Below are positions 1-9,710 of a stretch of DNA of 64,000 nt, piece by piece. The stretch is from Lysobacterales bacterium (GTDB lineage Bacteria; Pseudomonadota; Gammaproteobacteria; Xanthomonadales; SZUA-36), in contig JABDPF010000034.1 of the NCBI GenBank assembly GCA_013042915.1, positions 1-64,000 of the forward strand. Reading direction: 5' to 3'. Every line of letters begins with the position of its first letter. Position 1 is the first letter of the stretch. The translations under genes were made by a program, and so were the position numbers. The notes below the pieces were generated by a model. It worked only from the letters and a program-made list of their open reading frames with translations. It was not told the DNA's origin and made no database searches.

Positions 1-429
<429 letters not shown>

Positions 430-435
430 TGAGTT

Positions 436-485
436 GGTGACGGCCCTGCCGTCACCGCCTGATTGTAGGAGCGCATCGCATGCGC
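436..485 (+). other. Two stem-loops in the tuf-rpsJ spacer
   Basis: The first hairpin (436-456) pairs GGTGACGG with CCGTCACC around a 5-nt loop. The second (471-485) pairs GCGCAT with ATGCGC around CGC. Neither is followed by a U-run, so they are not classical intrinsic terminators. They occupy the untranslated leader of the S10 operon, where E. coli has an L4-responsive leader; any equivalent role here is inference. The AT-rich segment just after the second stem runs into the rpsJ ribosome-binding region. Confidence 0.5.
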
Positions 486-512
486 GAAATTAATTAACAG
501 TGAAGCATTGAT

Positions 513-824
513 ATGAGCAACCAGAGAATCCGGATACGCCTGAAGGCCTTCGATCACAGGCTGATCGACCAGTCGGCAGCAGAAATTGTCGAGACCGCAC
601 GGCGTACCGGTGCGCAGGTGCGCGGGCCGATCCCGCTGCCGACACGGAAGGAGCGCTTCACCGTGCTGATTTCCCCGCACGTCAACAAGGACGCGCGCGA
701 CCAGTACGAGACCCGCACCCACAAGCGTCTGATGGATATCGTGGATCCCAACGACAAGACCGTCGATGCACTGATGAAGCTGGATCTAGCGGCCGGTGTC
801 GACGTGCAGATCAAGCTGTACTGA
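513..824 (+). CDS. rpsJ: 30S ribosomal protein S10
   Basis: S10 is a 30S head protein and also the NusE transcription antitermination factor. The 103-residue product has the normal family length and typical sequence ([20 protein letters not shown], then [15 protein letters not shown]). It is the first gene of the S10 operon, following tuf with a structured spacer. The ATG start gives the canonical N-terminus [11 protein letters not shown]. Co-transcription with rplC and the genes behind it is expected. Confidence 0.98.
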   Translation: MSNQRIRIRLKAFDHRLIDQSAAEIVETARRTGAQVRGPIPLPTRKERFTVLISPHVNKDARDQYETRTHKRLMDIVDPNDKTVDALMKLDLAAGVDVQIKLY

Positions 825-856
825 TCATCGGGTCTAACCGGAAAGAAGGCAGAACA

Positions 857-1501
857 ATGAAGATTGGATTAGTAGGACGCAAACGGGGCATGACCCGCGT
901 GTTCACCGAGGAAGGCGCGAGCATTCCCGTTACGGTGATCGAGGTCGATCCGAATCGCGTAACGCAAGTCAAAAACGAAGAGTCCGACGGATACCGTTCC
1001 GTCCAGGTCACGATCGGTGAGCGCCGCGCGAGCCTGGTGAACAAGCCGGTAGCCGGTCACTACGCCAAGGCCGGCGTCGAAGCGGGCGAAGGCCTGTGGG
1101 AATTCCGCCTGCCCGAGGGTGAAGGCGATGACCTGGAAGCGGGCTCGGAACTCAAGGTCTCCATGTTCGAAGCGGGTGAAAAGGTCGACGTGACCGGCAC
1201 CAGCAAGGGCAAGGGCTTCGCAGGTGCCGTCAAGCGGCACAACTTCAGCATGCAGGACGCCACGCACGGTAACTCGCTCGCTCACCGTGCACCGGGTTCG
1301 ATTGGCCAGTGCCAGACCCCCGGGCGCGTGTTCAAGGGCAAGAAAATGGCCGGGCAGATGGGTGACGAGCGTGTCACCACGCAGAACCTGGAAGTGGTTC
1401 GCGTGGATGAAGAACGCAACCTGCTCCTGATCAAGGGTGCGGTCCCCGGTTCAGCCGGTGGAGCCGTGATGGTCCGTCCTTCCGTGAAAACGGTTCAGTA
1501 A
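857..1501 (+). CDS. rplC: 50S ribosomal protein L3
   Basis: L3 is an early-assembly 50S protein whose long loop reaches toward the peptidyl-transferase centre. The 214-residue product starts [20 protein letters not shown] and has the loop segment [14 protein letters not shown] followed by [15 protein letters not shown], all typical. An AAGAAGG-like ribosome-binding site precedes the ATG. It lies between rpsJ and rplD in the standard S10 order. Confidence 0.98.
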   Translation: MKIGLVGRKRGMTRVFTEEGASIPVTVIEVDPNRVTQVKNEESDGYRSVQVTIGERRASLVNKPVAGHYAKAGVEAGEGLWEFRLPEGEGDDLEAGSELKVSMFEAGEKVDVTGTSKGKGFAGAVKRHNFSMQDATHGNSLAHRAPGSIGQCQTPGRVFKGKKMAGQMGDERVTTQNLEVVRVDEERNLLLIKGAVPGSAGGAVMVRPSVKTVQ

Positions 1502-1520
1502 GGATTCATAGGAGATGACC

Positions 1521-2123
1521 ATGGAATTGACAGTTAACGGTGGCAAGGACATCAAGGTGTCTGACGCCACCTTCGGCCGGGAATTCTCCGAGGCCCTCGT
1601 GCACCAGGTGGTTACGGCCTACCTGGCAGGCGCTCGCGCCGGCACCAAGGCCCAGAAGAACCGTTCCGCCGTCCGCGGCGGCGGCGCCAAGCCGTGGCGC
1701 CAGAAAGGCACGGGTCGCGCCCGCGCCGGCACCATTCGCAGCCCCATCTGGCGCGGGGGTGGCAGAACTTTTGCGGCTACCCCGCGGGATCATTCTCAGA
1801 AGGTCAACCGCAAGATGTACCGCGGTGCGATGCAGGCGATTCTGTCTGAGTTGCTGCGTCAGGACCGCTTGATCGTGGTCGACACGCTGGACATCGACGA
1901 GCCAAAGACGAAAGCGCTGGCCGGCAAGCTCGCCGACCTCGGTTTCGATAAAGGCCTGATCGTGCTCGGCGACGACAACGAGAACGTGTACCTGGCCTCG
2001 CGGAACATCGCGGGCGTGTACACCATCGACGCTTCCGTTATCGACCCGGTCAGCCTGGTCAATTCCGACAAGGTGATCCTGACGGTCGATGCCGTGAAGA
2101 AGATTCAGGAGTGGCTGGGATGA
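1521..2123 (+). CDS. rplD: 50S ribosomal protein L4
   Basis: L4 lines the exit tunnel and in E. coli represses the S10 operon. I choose the ATG at 1521 rather than the one at 1515: GGAG at 1511-1514 directly abuts the first ATG but is 6 nt from the second, and the resulting N-terminus MELTVNG matches E. coli MEL. The 200-residue product contains the tunnel loop [19 protein letters not shown]. Its stop overlaps the rplW start (ATGA), indicating translational coupling. Confidence 0.97.
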   Translation: MELTVNGGKDIKVSDATFGREFSEALVHQVVTAYLAGARAGTKAQKNRSAVRGGGAKPWRQKGTGRARAGTIRSPIWRGGGRTFAATPRDHSQKVNRKMYRGAMQAILSELLRQDRLIVVDTLDIDEPKTKALAGKLADLGFDKGLIVLGDDNENVYLASRNIAGVYTIDASVIDPVSLVNSDKVILTVDAVKKIQEWLG

Positions 2124-2422
2124 ACAACGATCGTTTGTGTCAGGTAATTCTCTCACCGCGCGTGACGGAAAAGACCACGCTGGTGGGTGAGAGCAGCAAC
2201 CAGTACGTGTTCCACGTCGTGACCGACGCCAGCAAGGCCGAGGTCAAGGGCGCTGTAGAACTGCTGTTCGACGTCAATGTGGAATCCGTCCGCATTGTGA
2301 ACGTCAAGGGCAAAAACAAGTCTTTCCGCATGCGCCCCGGTAAGCGCAGCGACTGGAAAAAGGCTTATGTTCGCGTGCAGGAAGGTCAGGTCATCGACTT
2401 CCTGGGCGGTGAATCAGTTTAA
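2120..2422 (+). CDS. rplW: 50S ribosomal protein L23
   Basis: L23 sits at the tunnel exit and docks trigger factor and SRP. The start is the ATG at 2120, which overlaps the rplD stop as ATGA and has AGGAG at 2107-2111; an in-frame GTG at 2111 lies inside that ribosome-binding site and is rejected. The 100-residue product begins [20 protein letters not shown] and contains the exposed glutamate-containing docking region. Length matches the family. Confidence 0.97.
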   Translation: MNNDRLCQVILSPRVTEKTTLVGESSNQYVFHVVTDASKAEVKGAVELLFDVNVESVRIVNVKGKNKSFRMRPGKRSDWKKAYVRVQEGQVIDFLGGESV

Positions 2423-2434
2423 GGACGAAGAGTC

Positions 2435-3262
2435 ATGGCAATCGTTAAGGCAAAACCGACTTCGCCAGGCCGCCGAGGTGTCGTCCAGGTCAAGCACACG
2501 CATCTGCACAAAGGTGCGCCGCATGCTGCCCTGGTCGAGAAGAAATCCAAGTCCGGTGGTCGTAACAACACCGGCCGGATCACGACACGTCATCGCGGCG
2601 GTGGGCACAAAAAGCATTATCGCGTCATTGATTTCAAGCGCGACAAGGACGGCATTGCAGGGCGCGTGGAGCGGATCGAGTACGATCCCAACCGCACGGC
2701 CCATATCGCCCTGGTCCTGTACAAGGACGGCGAGCGCCGTTACATCATCGCGCCGAAGGGTTTGCGAACCGGCGACCAGGTCCTGAGTGGCCGCGAGGCG
2801 TCGATCCGGCCGGGCAACTGCCTGCCGCTGCGCAGTATTCCCATGGGTTCGGTGGTGCACTGTGTCGAGATGAAGCCCGGCAAGGGCGCACAGTTGGCGC
2901 GCAGCGCCGGCGCCGCGGCGCAGCTGGTCGCGCGGGAAGGTCAGTACGCAACCCTGCGGCTGCGATCCGGCGAAATGCGCAAGGTGCCATCGCGCTGCAA
3001 GGCGACCATCGGCGAAGTGTCCAACTCCGAGCACAACCTCGAGAAGCTGGGCAAGGCCGGCGCCAAGCGCTGGCGCGGCACGCGACCGACCGTCCGCGGC
3101 GTCGCCATGAACCCGGTCGATCACCCGCACGGCGGCGGCGAGGGCCGTACTTCGGGCGGCCGTCATCCGGTGACCCCGTGGGGCGTCCCGACCAAGGGTT
3201 ACAAGACCCGCAAGAACAAGACTACGGACAAGTTCATCGTTCGTAAGCGTTCAGGCAAATAA
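2435..3262 (+). CDS. rplB: 50S ribosomal protein L2
   Basis: L2 bridges 23S rRNA domains and is needed for subunit association and peptidyl transfer. The 275-residue protein begins [17 protein letters not shown], contains [18 protein letters not shown] near residue 45, and carries the diagnostic C-terminal motif [19 protein letters not shown] whose histidine lies near the catalytic centre. It is immediately followed by rpsS. Confidence 0.98.
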   Translation: MAIVKAKPTSPGRRGVVQVKHTHLHKGAPHAALVEKKSKSGGRNNTGRITTRHRGGGHKKHYRVIDFKRDKDGIAGRVERIEYDPNRTAHIALVLYKDGERRYIIAPKGLRTGDQVLSGREASIRPGNCLPLRSIPMGSVVHCVEMKPGKGAQLARSAGAAAQLVAREGQYATLRLRSGEMRKVPSRCKATIGEVSNSEHNLEKLGKAGAKRWRGTRPTVRGVAMNPVDHPHGGGEGRTSGGRHPVTPWGVPTKGYKTRKNKTTDKFIVRKRSGK

Positions 3263-3274
3263 ATAGGTACCGCT

Positions 3275-3547
3275 ATGCCACGTTCGATTAAGAAAGGGCC
3301 GTTCGTTGACCACCACCTGATGAAAAAGGTGGGTGACGCAGTCGAGACCAACAACAAGCGACCGATCAGGACCTGGTCGCGTCGTTCGATGATCCTGCCG
3401 GAAATGGTGGGACTGACGATTGCCGTGCACAACGGGCGCCAGCACGTCCCGATCCTGATCAGCGATCAGATGATCGGCCACAAGCTCGGTGAATTCGCCG
3501 CCACCCGGACCTTCCGAGGTCATTCGGGTGACCGCAAGACGAAGTAG
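3275..3547 (+). CDS. rpsS: 30S ribosomal protein S19
   Basis: S19 is a 30S head protein forming intersubunit bridge B1a. The 90-residue product begins [19 protein letters not shown] and includes [20 protein letters not shown] and [14 protein letters not shown], which are family hallmarks. It sits in the normal position between rplB and rplV with a 12-nt upstream gap. Confidence 0.98.
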   Translation: MPRSIKKGPFVDHHLMKKVGDAVETNNKRPIRTWSRRSMILPEMVGLTIAVHNGRQHVPILISDQMIGHKLGEFAATRTFRGHSGDRKTK

Positions 3548-3555
3548 GTGTCGCC

Positions 3556-3903
3556 ATGCAAGTGACAGCACGATTGAAAAACGCGCGTATTTCCGCGCAA
3601 AAGGTACGGCTGGTCGCTGACCAGGTCCGCGGCATGCCGGTCGAAGAGGCCGAGCAGCTGCTCGCCTTTAGCACCAAAAAGGCCGCTCATATCGTCAAGA
3701 AGGTCCTGCTCTCTGCGGTAGCCAATGCAGAGCACAACGAGGGTGCGGATATCGACGAGTTGAAGGTCGCCACGATCGTGGTCGACGAGGGACCCACCTT
3801 CAAGCGCGGTCGCGCGCGTGCGAAGGGCCGTGGAACCAGAATTTTGAAGCGCAACAGTCACATTACCGTGACCGTGGCCGATGACAGCACGGGACAAGCA
3901 TAA
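3556..3903 (+). CDS. rplV: 50S ribosomal protein L22
   Basis: L22 binds early in 50S assembly; its long hairpin lines the exit tunnel and is a site of macrolide-resistance changes. The 115-residue product begins [20 protein letters not shown] and has the tunnel hairpin segment [17 protein letters not shown]. Its TAA stop shares one base with the rpsC ATG (TAATG), implying coupled translation. Confidence 0.98.
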   Translation: MQVTARLKNARISAQKVRLVADQVRGMPVEEAEQLLAFSTKKAAHIVKKVLLSAVANAEHNEGADIDELKVATIVVDEGPTFKRGRARAKGRGTRILKRNSHITVTVADDSTGQA

Positions 3904-4583
3904 TGGGCCAGAAAGTACATCCGACCGGAATTCGCCTGGGCATCGCCAAGGACTGGAACTCGACGTGGTACGCCGACAAAGGCGAATACGCCGAGAACCT
4001 GAAGTCCGACCTGGAGGTGCGTGACTACCTGATGAAGCGCCTTTCGCAGGCCGCCGTCAGCCGCATCCAGATCGAGCGTCCGGCGAAGTCGGCCCGTATC
4101 ACGATTCACACGGCCCGCCCGGGTATCGTGATCGGCAAAAAGGGTGAGGACATCGAAGCCTTGCGGCGTGATGTGACCCGGCTGATGGGCGTTCCGACGC
4201 ACATCACCGTGGCCGAGATTCGCAAACCCGAACTCGATGCAAAGCTGGTTGCCGAGGGTATCGCCCAGCAGCTCGAGCGCCGCATCATGTTCCGACGCGC
4301 AATGAAACGAGCGGTTGGCAACGCGATGCGTCTCGGCGCACTGGGCATCAAGGTGTCCGTGGCGGGTCGCCTGAATGGCGCCGACATTGCACGCAGCGAG
4401 TGGTATCGCGAGGGCCGAGTGCCGCTGCATACTCTTCGCGCCGACGTGGACTACGGCACCTACGAAGCCCAAACCACCTACGGCGTGCTCGGCGTGAAGG
4501 TCTGGATCTATAAGGGCGAGGTGTTCGACCTGTACGGCGAGCCGGAAGGTGAGAACAAGCGCGGCCACAAGGCTGCGAGCTAG
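3903..4583 (+). CDS. rpsC: 30S ribosomal protein S3
   Basis: S3 is at the mRNA entry channel and contributes to helicase activity. The 226-residue protein begins [20 protein letters not shown] and contains the KH-domain loop [15 protein letters not shown], then the C-terminal region with [20 protein letters not shown]. It overlaps the rplV stop by one base. Confidence 0.98.
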   Translation: MGQKVHPTGIRLGIAKDWNSTWYADKGEYAENLKSDLEVRDYLMKRLSQAAVSRIQIERPAKSARITIHTARPGIVIGKKGEDIEALRRDVTRLMGVPTHITVAEIRKPELDAKLVAEGIAQQLERRIMFRRAMKRAVGNAMRLGALGIKVSVAGRLNGADIARSEWYREGRVPLHTLRADVDYGTYEAQTTYGVLGVKVWIYKGEVFDLYGEPEGENKRGHKAAS

Positions 4584-4595
4584 GAGATTTGAACG

Positions 4596-5009
4596 ATGCT
4601 GCAACCAAAACGAACCAAATTCAGAAAGCAGCAAAAGGGCCGTAACCGCGGTCTGGCGCATGTCGGCAATCGCGTCAGTTTCGGTGAGTACGGCCTGAAG
4701 GCGACGACCCGCGGGTTCATCACCGCGCGCCAGATCGAGGCGGCCCGTCGCGCCATTACCCGCTACGTAAAGCGTGGCGGAAAGCTGTGGATTCGTGTTT
4801 ACCCAGACAAGCCGATCACCAAGAAGCCGGTCGAGGTTCGCATGGGTAAGGGTAAGGGTAATGTTGAATATTGGGTGGCTCCGATCCAGCCCGGCCGCGT
4901 TCTTTATGAAATTCAGGGCGTGAGCGAAGACCAGGCGCGCGAAGCGTTTCGCCTGGCCGCTGCCAAGCTGGCCGTCAAGACCACCTTCGTGAAGAGGTCC
5001 GTGCTGTGA
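4596..5009 (+). CDS. rplP: 50S ribosomal protein L16
   Basis: L16 organises the A-site tRNA pocket of the 50S subunit. The 137-residue product begins [20 protein letters not shown] and has the conserved segment [20 protein letters not shown], including the arginine that is hydroxylated in some bacteria. The TGA stop overlaps the rpmC start as TGATG. Confidence 0.98.
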   Translation: MLQPKRTKFRKQQKGRNRGLAHVGNRVSFGEYGLKATTRGFITARQIEAARRAITRYVKRGGKLWIRVYPDKPITKKPVEVRMGKGKGNVEYWVAPIQPGRVLYEIQGVSEDQAREAFRLAAAKLAVKTTFVKRSVL

Positions 5010-5206
5010 TGAATGCGCAAGACTTGAGAGAAAAGAACGAGACCGAACTGCGCGACGAGCTCTCCGGGCTGCTGCGCGAACAGTTCAACCTCAGAATGCA
5101 ACGCGGAATCGGCCAGCTGGCCCATCCGCATGAACTGCGCCGAGTGCGCCGTGATATCGCTCGTGTCAGGACCGTCCTGAGCGAGAAGAAAGGTGAAGCG
5201 TCATGA
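5009..5206 (+). CDS. rpmC: 50S ribosomal protein L29
   Basis: L29 is a small coiled-coil protein beside L23 at the tunnel exit. I take the ATG at 5009, which gives [18 protein letters not shown], aligning with E. coli MKAKELREK; a GTG at 5006 would add one residue. The product has 65 residues with the hallmark [11 protein letters not shown]. Both ends overlap neighbouring genes (TGATG upstream, ATGA with rpsQ). Confidence 0.96.
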   Translation: MNAQDLREKNETELRDELSGLLREQFNLRMQRGIGQLAHPHELRRVRRDIARVRTVLSEKKGEAS

Positions 5207-5463
5207 GCACGACCGAGACTGTAAAACGCACCAAGACCGGACGCGTCGTCAGCAGCAAGGCTGACAAGACCGTGACCGTTCTGCTCGAGCGCCAGGTGAA
5301 GCATCCGCTGTACGGCAAGTACATCAAGCGTTCGACGAAAGTGCACGCGCACGACGAAGAGAACAGCTGCGGCGAAGGCGACCTGGTGAAAATTTCAGAG
5401 TGCCGCCCCATCTCGAAATCCAAGAGCTGGCGTGTGGTCGAAATAGTGGAGCGCGCCCAGTAA
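5203..5463 (+). CDS. rpsQ: 30S ribosomal protein S17
   Basis: S17 is a primary 16S rRNA-binding OB-fold protein. The 86-residue product has [40 protein letters not shown] and the ending EIVERAQ, all typical. Its ATG overlaps the rpmC stop by 4 nt. In E. coli this is the last gene of the S10 operon; here a 40-nt spacer separates it from rplN. Confidence 0.98.
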   Translation: MSTTETVKRTKTGRVVSSKADKTVTVLLERQVKHPLYGKYIKRSTKVHAHDEENSCGEGDLVKISECRPISKSKSWRVVEIVERAQ

Positions 5464-5503
5464 GGCTGCGGCCTTAGGGACTCCCTGGCAGAGGACATCG
5501 AAC

Positions 5504-5872
5504 ATGATTCAGATGCAAAGCATGCTATCGGCCGCGGACAACAGCGGTGCGCGCCGGGTCCAGTGCATCAAGGTACTGGGCGGCTCCAAGCGCCGTTATG
5601 CCCGGATCGGCGACGTGATCAAGGTAACGATCAAGGAAGCTATTCCGCGCGGCAAGGTGAAGAAGGGCGAGGTTTATGACGCCGTCGTCGTTCGCACCCG
5701 CTCGGGTGTTCGCCGCCCCGACGGCTCGCTGATCCGTTTCGACGGCAACGCGGCGGTGCTGCTGGACAACAAGCAGGAGCCGATTGGCACCCGTATCTTT
5801 GGCCCCGTCACGCGTGAACTTCGAAGCGAGAAGTTCATGAAAATCGTGTCGCTGGCGCCCGAAGTGCTGTAA
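5504..5872 (+). CDS. rplN: 50S ribosomal protein L14
   Basis: L14 contributes to intersubunit bridges and is the docking site of the silencing factor RsfS. The 122-residue product begins [20 protein letters not shown] and ends with [20 protein letters not shown], matching the family end to end. It is the first gene of the spc operon. I see no obvious promoter in the 40-nt spacer before it, so read-through from S10 is likely. Confidence 0.98.
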   Translation: MIQMQSMLSAADNSGARRVQCIKVLGGSKRRYARIGDVIKVTIKEAIPRGKVKKGEVYDAVVVRTRSGVRRPDGSLIRFDGNAAVLLDNKQEPIGTRIFGPVTRELRSEKFMKIVSLAPEVL

Positions 5873-5887
5873 GCGAAGGAACAGAAG

Positions 5888-6202
5888 ATGAAACGTATTC
5901 GCAAAGGCGATGAAGTGATCGTAACCACCGGCCGAAGCAAAGGTCAGCGCGGCCACGTGCTGCGCGTGAACGGCGACCGGCTGATGGTGGAAAACGTCAA
6001 CATGGTCAAGAAGCACCAGAAGCCCAACCCGTCACTCAATCAGGGCGGTGGAATCGTGGAGAAGGAGTCCTACATCCACGCATCGAACGTGGCCCTGTAC
6101 AACCCGGGCACGGGCAAGGGCGACCGCGTATCGGTCAAGACCCTGGAGGACGGACGCAAGGTGCGCATTTTCAGCTCCACCGGCGAAGCCGTGGATATTT
6201 AA
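5888..6202 (+). CDS. rplX: 50S ribosomal protein L24
   Basis: L24 is one of the two assembly-initiator proteins of the 50S subunit. The 104-residue protein opens with a KOW motif ([20 protein letters not shown]) and continues with the typical [20 protein letters not shown]. An AAGGA ribosome-binding site lies 5-10 nt upstream of the ATG. Confidence 0.98.
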   Translation: MKRIRKGDEVIVTTGRSKGQRGHVLRVNGDRLMVENVNMVKKHQKPNPSLNQGGGIVEKESYIHASNVALYNPGTGKGDRVSVKTLEDGRKVRIFSSTGEAVDI

Positions 6203-6212
6203 GGATCGTCAG

Positions 6213-6755
6213 ATGTCGAGACTACAGGATTACTACAAAGAGACCGTGGTGCCGGAACTGCAAAAGCAGTTCAACTACAAGAACATCATGGAGGTGCCGA
6301 AGATCACCAAAGTCACCCTGAACATGGGTGTCGGTGAAGCCGTCGGCGACAAGAAAGTCATGGAGCGCGCGGTGGGCGACATGCAGGCCATCGCAGGCCA
6401 AAAGCCGATCGTGCGCCTGGCCCGCAAGTCCGTGGCGACCTTCAAGATTCGCGACGGCTGGCCGGTGGGTTGCAAGGTGACCCTGCGCCGCGAGCGGATG
6501 TACGAATTCCTCGATCGCCTGGTGAACATCGCCATTCCGCGAATCCGGGACTTCCGTGGCCTGAACCGCAAGTCGTTCGATGGCCGAGGCAATTTCAGCA
6601 TGGGCGTGAAAGAGCAGATCATGTTTCCGGAGATCGATTACGACAAGATCGACACGATCCGAGGCATGGACATCACCATCACGACCGATGCGAAGACAGA
6701 CGACGAAGCGCGGGCCCTGCTGAAGGCCTTCAACTTCCCGTTCAGAGAAAGGTAA
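6213..6755 (+). CDS. rplE: 50S ribosomal protein L5
   Basis: L5 binds 5S rRNA and contacts P-site tRNA. The frame is open well upstream inside rplX, but the ATG at 6213 gives the canonical N-terminus [20 protein letters not shown] and a normal 180-residue length. Hallmarks are [12 protein letters not shown]-like sequence near residue 33 and [19 protein letters not shown] near the C-terminus. Confidence 0.97.
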   Translation: MSRLQDYYKETVVPELQKQFNYKNIMEVPKITKVTLNMGVGEAVGDKKVMERAVGDMQAIAGQKPIVRLARKSVATFKIRDGWPVGCKVTLRRERMYEFLDRLVNIAIPRIRDFRGLNRKSFDGRGNFSMGVKEQIMFPEIDYDKIDTIRGMDITITTDAKTDDEARALLKAFNFPFRER

Positions 6756-6765
6756 AGGAATCACG

Positions 6766-7071
6766 ATGGCTAAAGTTTCAATGATTAACCGCGAGAAGCG
6801 TCGCGCCAAGCTGGTGGCGAAGTATGCCAAGAAGCGCGCCGAGCTCAAGGCAATAATCTCCACCCCCGATGTCGGCTTCGAAGAGCAGCAAGAGGCGATG
6901 TTTGCGCTGCAGAAGCTGCCGCGTGATTCAAGCCCGGTGCGTCAGCGTAACCGCTGCGCCATTTCCGGCCGTCCACGCGGTTTCTATCGCAAGTTCGGCC
7001 TTGGACGTAACAAGTTGCGTGAGGCCGCCATGCGCGGCGACGTGCCTGGCCTGCGTAAGGCCAGCTGGTAA
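6766..7071 (+). CDS. rpsN: 30S ribosomal protein S14 (zinc-free type)
   Basis: S14 is a late-assembly 30S head protein. The 101-residue length and the absence of paired CxxC motifs mark the long, zinc-independent form. It carries the signatures [20 protein letters not shown] and [20 protein letters not shown], ending KASW. An AAAGGAA ribosome-binding site precedes the ATG. Confidence 0.98.
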   Translation: MAKVSMINREKRRAKLVAKYAKKRAELKAIISTPDVGFEEQQEAMFALQKLPRDSSPVRQRNRCAISGRPRGFYRKFGLGRNKLREAAMRGDVPGLRKASW

Positions 7072-7085
7072 AGAGGACAGATATC

Positions 7086-7481
7086 ATGAGCATGAGCGAC
7101 CCCATTTCGGACATGCTGACGCGCATCCGCAACGCACAGTCGGTGCAGAAGAAGACGGTTTTGATCCCGGCTTCCAAGGTGAAGACCGGTATTGCCAGCG
7201 TGTTGAAGAACGAAGGCTACATTGCCGATTACCGCGACGCGGAGCTGGACGGCAAGCCCGGGCTCGAAGTGACGTTGAAATACGTCGAAGGCCGCGGAGT
7301 CATCGAGACGATGAAACGCGCCAGCCGCCCCGGCCTGCGCCAGTACCGCGGCAAGGACGATCTGCCCAAGATCCAGAATGGACTGGGTATTGCCGTGATC
7401 AGCACGTCCACTGGAATCATGACCGACGCCCAGGCGCGAGCCGCCGGGCAGGGCGGTGAAATCCTGTGCATCGTCACGTGA
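7086..7481 (+). CDS. rpsH: 30S ribosomal protein S8
   Basis: S8 is a primary 16S rRNA binder and, in E. coli, the translational repressor of the spc operon. The ATG at 7086 follows AGAGGA by 7 nt and gives [18 protein letters not shown], paralleling E. coli MSMQDPIADML. The 131-residue product ends GGEILCIVT with the conserved STSTGIMTD-type segment before it. Confidence 0.98.
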   Translation: MSMSDPISDMLTRIRNAQSVQKKTVLIPASKVKTGIASVLKNEGYIADYRDAELDGKPGLEVTLKYVEGRGVIETMKRASRPGLRQYRGKDDLPKIQNGLGIAVISTSTGIMTDAQARAAGQGGEILCIVT

Positions 7482-7507
7482 TGCTCTGAGGGATTGGGAG
7501 AACAACT

Positions 7508-8035
7508 ATGTCGCGTATCGCTAAAGCGCCCATCGAGCTGCCGTCAGGTGTCGAAATCAAAATCGCCGCCAACGAAGTCAGCGTCAAGGGCCCCAAGGGC
7601 AACCTGGTCCAGAAACTGCACCCCAAGGTGAGCCTGGAGCAGGAGGACAATATCGTCACCGTGAAGCCTGCCGGCAACTCGGATATTCCGATGGCCGGCA
7701 CGATGCGGTCGCTGGTCAACAACATGGTGGTCGGCGTTTCTAATGGTTTTGAGAAGAAACTGACGCTGGTTGGCGTCGGTTACCGTGCACAGGTGCAGGG
7801 CAGCAAGCTGACCCTGGCGCTGGGTTATTCACATCCGATCGAGTACACCGCTCCCGATGGTGTGACCATCGAGGCGCCGAGCCAGACAGAGATCGTGGTC
7901 AAGGGCTGCGACAAGCAGAAAGTCGGCCAGATCGCCTCCGAGATCCGCGCCTTCCGGCCGCCGGAACCCTACAAGGGCAAGGGCGTCCGCTATTCGGACG
8001 AGCGTGTTGTGCGGAAGGAGGCCAAGAAGGCTTAA
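7508..8035 (+). CDS. rplF: 50S ribosomal protein L6
   Basis: L6 lies near the factor-binding region of the 50S subunit. The 175-residue protein begins [19 protein letters not shown] and includes the signature [14 protein letters not shown] near its C-terminus. It follows rpsH by 26 nt and precedes rplR by 43 nt. Confidence 0.98.
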   Translation: MSRIAKAPIELPSGVEIKIAANEVSVKGPKGNLVQKLHPKVSLEQEDNIVTVKPAGNSDIPMAGTMRSLVNNMVVGVSNGFEKKLTLVGVGYRAQVQGSKLTLALGYSHPIEYTAPDGVTIEAPSQTEIVVKGCDKQKVGQIASEIRAFRPPEPYKGKGVRYSDERVVRKEAKKA

Positions 8036-8078
8036 TCGCTGAGCTTTCACGGTCTACCGAGATTACGAGGAACAGGAA

Positions 8079-8435
8079 ATGGAAAAGAAAAAGGCAGCAC
8101 GTCTGCGCAGGGCCCGAAAGGCACGCGCCGCGATCCGTCGCCAGGGCAAGCCCCGGTTGACCATCTATCGCAGCGGCCAGCATATCTACGCCCAGGTGAT
8201 CAACTCAGAAGACGGCCACGTGCTGGCGTCGGCGTCGACCCTGCAGGGTGCGGTGCGCGAGGGACTGAAGGGCACCAACAATAAGGAAGCGGCCGCGGCG
8301 GTAGGAAAAGCCGTTGCCGAACGTGCCGTCGAAGCGGGCGTCAAAGAAGTCGCTTTTGACCGCTCCGGTTATCAATACCACGGTCGTGTCAAAGTACTGG
8401 CCGACGCTGCCCGCGAAGTCGGGCTGAAATTCTAG
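8079..8435 (+). CDS. rplR: 50S ribosomal protein L18
   Basis: L18 binds 5S rRNA with L5 and L25. The 118-residue product begins [20 protein letters not shown] and ends [27 protein letters not shown], with the FDRSGYxYHGRVKxLA signature clearly visible. An ACGAGGA ribosome-binding site precedes the ATG. Confidence 0.98.
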   Translation: MEKKKAARLRRARKARAAIRRQGKPRLTIYRSGQHIYAQVINSEDGHVLASASTLQGAVREGLKGTNNKEAAAAVGKAVAERAVEAGVKEVAFDRSGYQYHGRVKVLADAAREVGLKF

Positions 8436-8450
8436 AGGCAGGTAATCATC

Positions 8451-8963
8451 ATGGCGAATATGGACAGAGACACAGGCGACGGCCTGCTTGAAAAACTGGT
8501 AGCCGTCAATCGTGTGGCCAAGGTGGTCAAGGGTGGCCGCATTTTCGGGTTCACGGCCCTGAGCGTTGTCGGCGACGCTAACGGCAAGATCGGTTTCGGA
8601 TACGGCAAGGCGCGTGAAGTGCCGGTGGCGATCCAGAAATCGATGGAAAAGGCTCGCCGGAACATGGTGCAGATCTCGTTACGGGACGGCACCCTTTGGC
8701 ACGCGGTCAAAAGCAGCCACGCGGGATCTCGCGTTTACATGCAGCCCGCTTCCGAAGGTACGGGCGTCATCGCCGGTGGCGCGATGCGCGCCGTGCTGGA
8801 GACGGTCGGCGTGCGGAACGTGCTGGCCAAGAGCGTCGGCTCCAACAACCCGATCAACCTGGTGCGCGCCACCATCAAGGGTCTGCAGGCAATGCAGAGC
8901 CCCGAATCCGTGGCGGCAAAGCGCGGCAAGCCGGTTGACGACATCATGGCGAACGTCGGATAA
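8451..8963 (+). CDS. rpsE: 30S ribosomal protein S5
   Basis: S5 affects decoding fidelity and contacts S4 and S8. The 170-residue protein contains the S5 signature [20 protein letters not shown] and the second-domain segment [20 protein letters not shown]. Start ATG follows AGGCAGG. The gap to rpmD is 5 nt. Confidence 0.98.
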   Translation: MANMDRDTGDGLLEKLVAVNRVAKVVKGGRIFGFTALSVVGDANGKIGFGYGKAREVPVAIQKSMEKARRNMVQISLRDGTLWHAVKSSHAGSRVYMQPASEGTGVIAGGAMRAVLETVGVRNVLAKSVGSNNPINLVRATIKGLQAMQSPESVAAKRGKPVDDIMANVG

Positions 8964-8968
8964 GCACA

Positions 8969-9169
8969 ATGGCCAAGAAAAAGCAGAAGCAGAAGCAGAT
9001 CAAGGTGACCCTGGTCCGTTCTCCCATCGGTTATCAGCCGAAGCATCGGGAGACCGTACGTGGCCTGGGCCTCAAGCGCATGCACCAGACGGTCGTCCTC
9101 GAAGACACTCCGTCGATTCGCGGCATGGTGAACAAGGTCAATTACATGGTACGAGTGGAAGAGGCCTGA
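8969..9169 (+). CDS. rpmD: 50S ribosomal protein L30
   Basis: L30 is a small 50S protein absent from some lineages. The 66-residue product is slightly longer than E. coli L30 because of a charged N-terminal run ([10 protein letters not shown]); the rest is canonical ([39 protein letters not shown]). It ends 109 nt before rplO, an unusually long spacer for this operon. Confidence 0.97.
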   Translation: MAKKKQKQKQIKVTLVRSPIGYQPKHRETVRGLGLKRMHQTVVLEDTPSIRGMVNKVNYMVRVEEA

Positions 9170-9179
9170 CGGCCGAACA

Positions 9180-9232
9180 CCGGTCTCAGAATGCATATTC
9201 TGGCACCGGGCTTCCGCGAACCGGAATGAGCG
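9180..9232 (+). other. Structured RNA element in the rpmD-rplO spacer
   Basis: The spacer from 9170 to 9278 contains two adjacent hairpins. The first (9180-9209) is CCGGT and ACCGG enclosing CAGAAT and ATTCTG, with a 2x2 internal loop and a GCAT tetraloop. The second (9211-9232) pairs TTCCG with CGGAA, and GCT with AGC around it. No U-run follows, so this is not an ordinary terminator. No open reading frame of note lies here. Function is unknown; a processing site or regulatory leader for rplO-secY is possible. Confidence 0.5.
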
Positions 9233-9278
9233 GCAGGGTTTAATTATCCTGACCCCATTTTCAAAGGAAAGTACGGAT

Positions 9279-9710
9279 ATGAAACTCAACGAAATCAGCC
9301 CGGCAGCGGGCAGCAAGAGAGACCGCAAGCGTGTCGGCCGGGGCTCTGGCTCGGGTGTGGGTAAAACCGCCGGCCGCGGTCACAAAGGGCAGAAATCCCG
9401 TTCGGGCGGCTATCACAAAGTCGGTTTCGAGGGTGGCCAGATGCCGCTGCAGCGTCGCTTGCCCAAGCGGGGGTTTGCCTCGCGCACGGCTCGCTACAAC
9501 GCTGAAGTGCGCCTGTACCAGATCCAGGCCATGAAGGCCGACGTGATCGACCTCGACGTCCTGAAAGCCGAGCACATCGTCGGCCACGACGCCAAGAAGG
9601 TGAAGGTCATCAACACCGGCGTCATCGAGCGCAAGGTCACCGTCAAGGGCCTGGGCGTCACCAAGGGTGCGCAGGCCGCGATCGAAGCCGCCGGGGGCAA
9701 GGTAGAGTAA
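9279..9710 (+). CDS. rplO: 50S ribosomal protein L15
   Basis: L15 is a late-assembly 50S protein. The 143-residue product begins [20 protein letters not shown] and has the glycine-rich N-terminal extension [20 protein letters not shown], then [18 protein letters not shown]. An AAAGGAAAG ribosome-binding site precedes the ATG. Its TAA stop shares a base with the secY ATG (TAATG). Confidence 0.98.
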   Translation: MKLNEISPAAGSKRDRKRVGRGSGSGVGKTAGRGHKGQKSRSGGYHKVGFEGGQMPLQRRLPKRGFASRTARYNAEVRLYQIQAMKADVIDLDVLKAEHIVGHDAKKVKVINTGVIERKVTVKGLGVTKGAQAAIEAAGGKVE

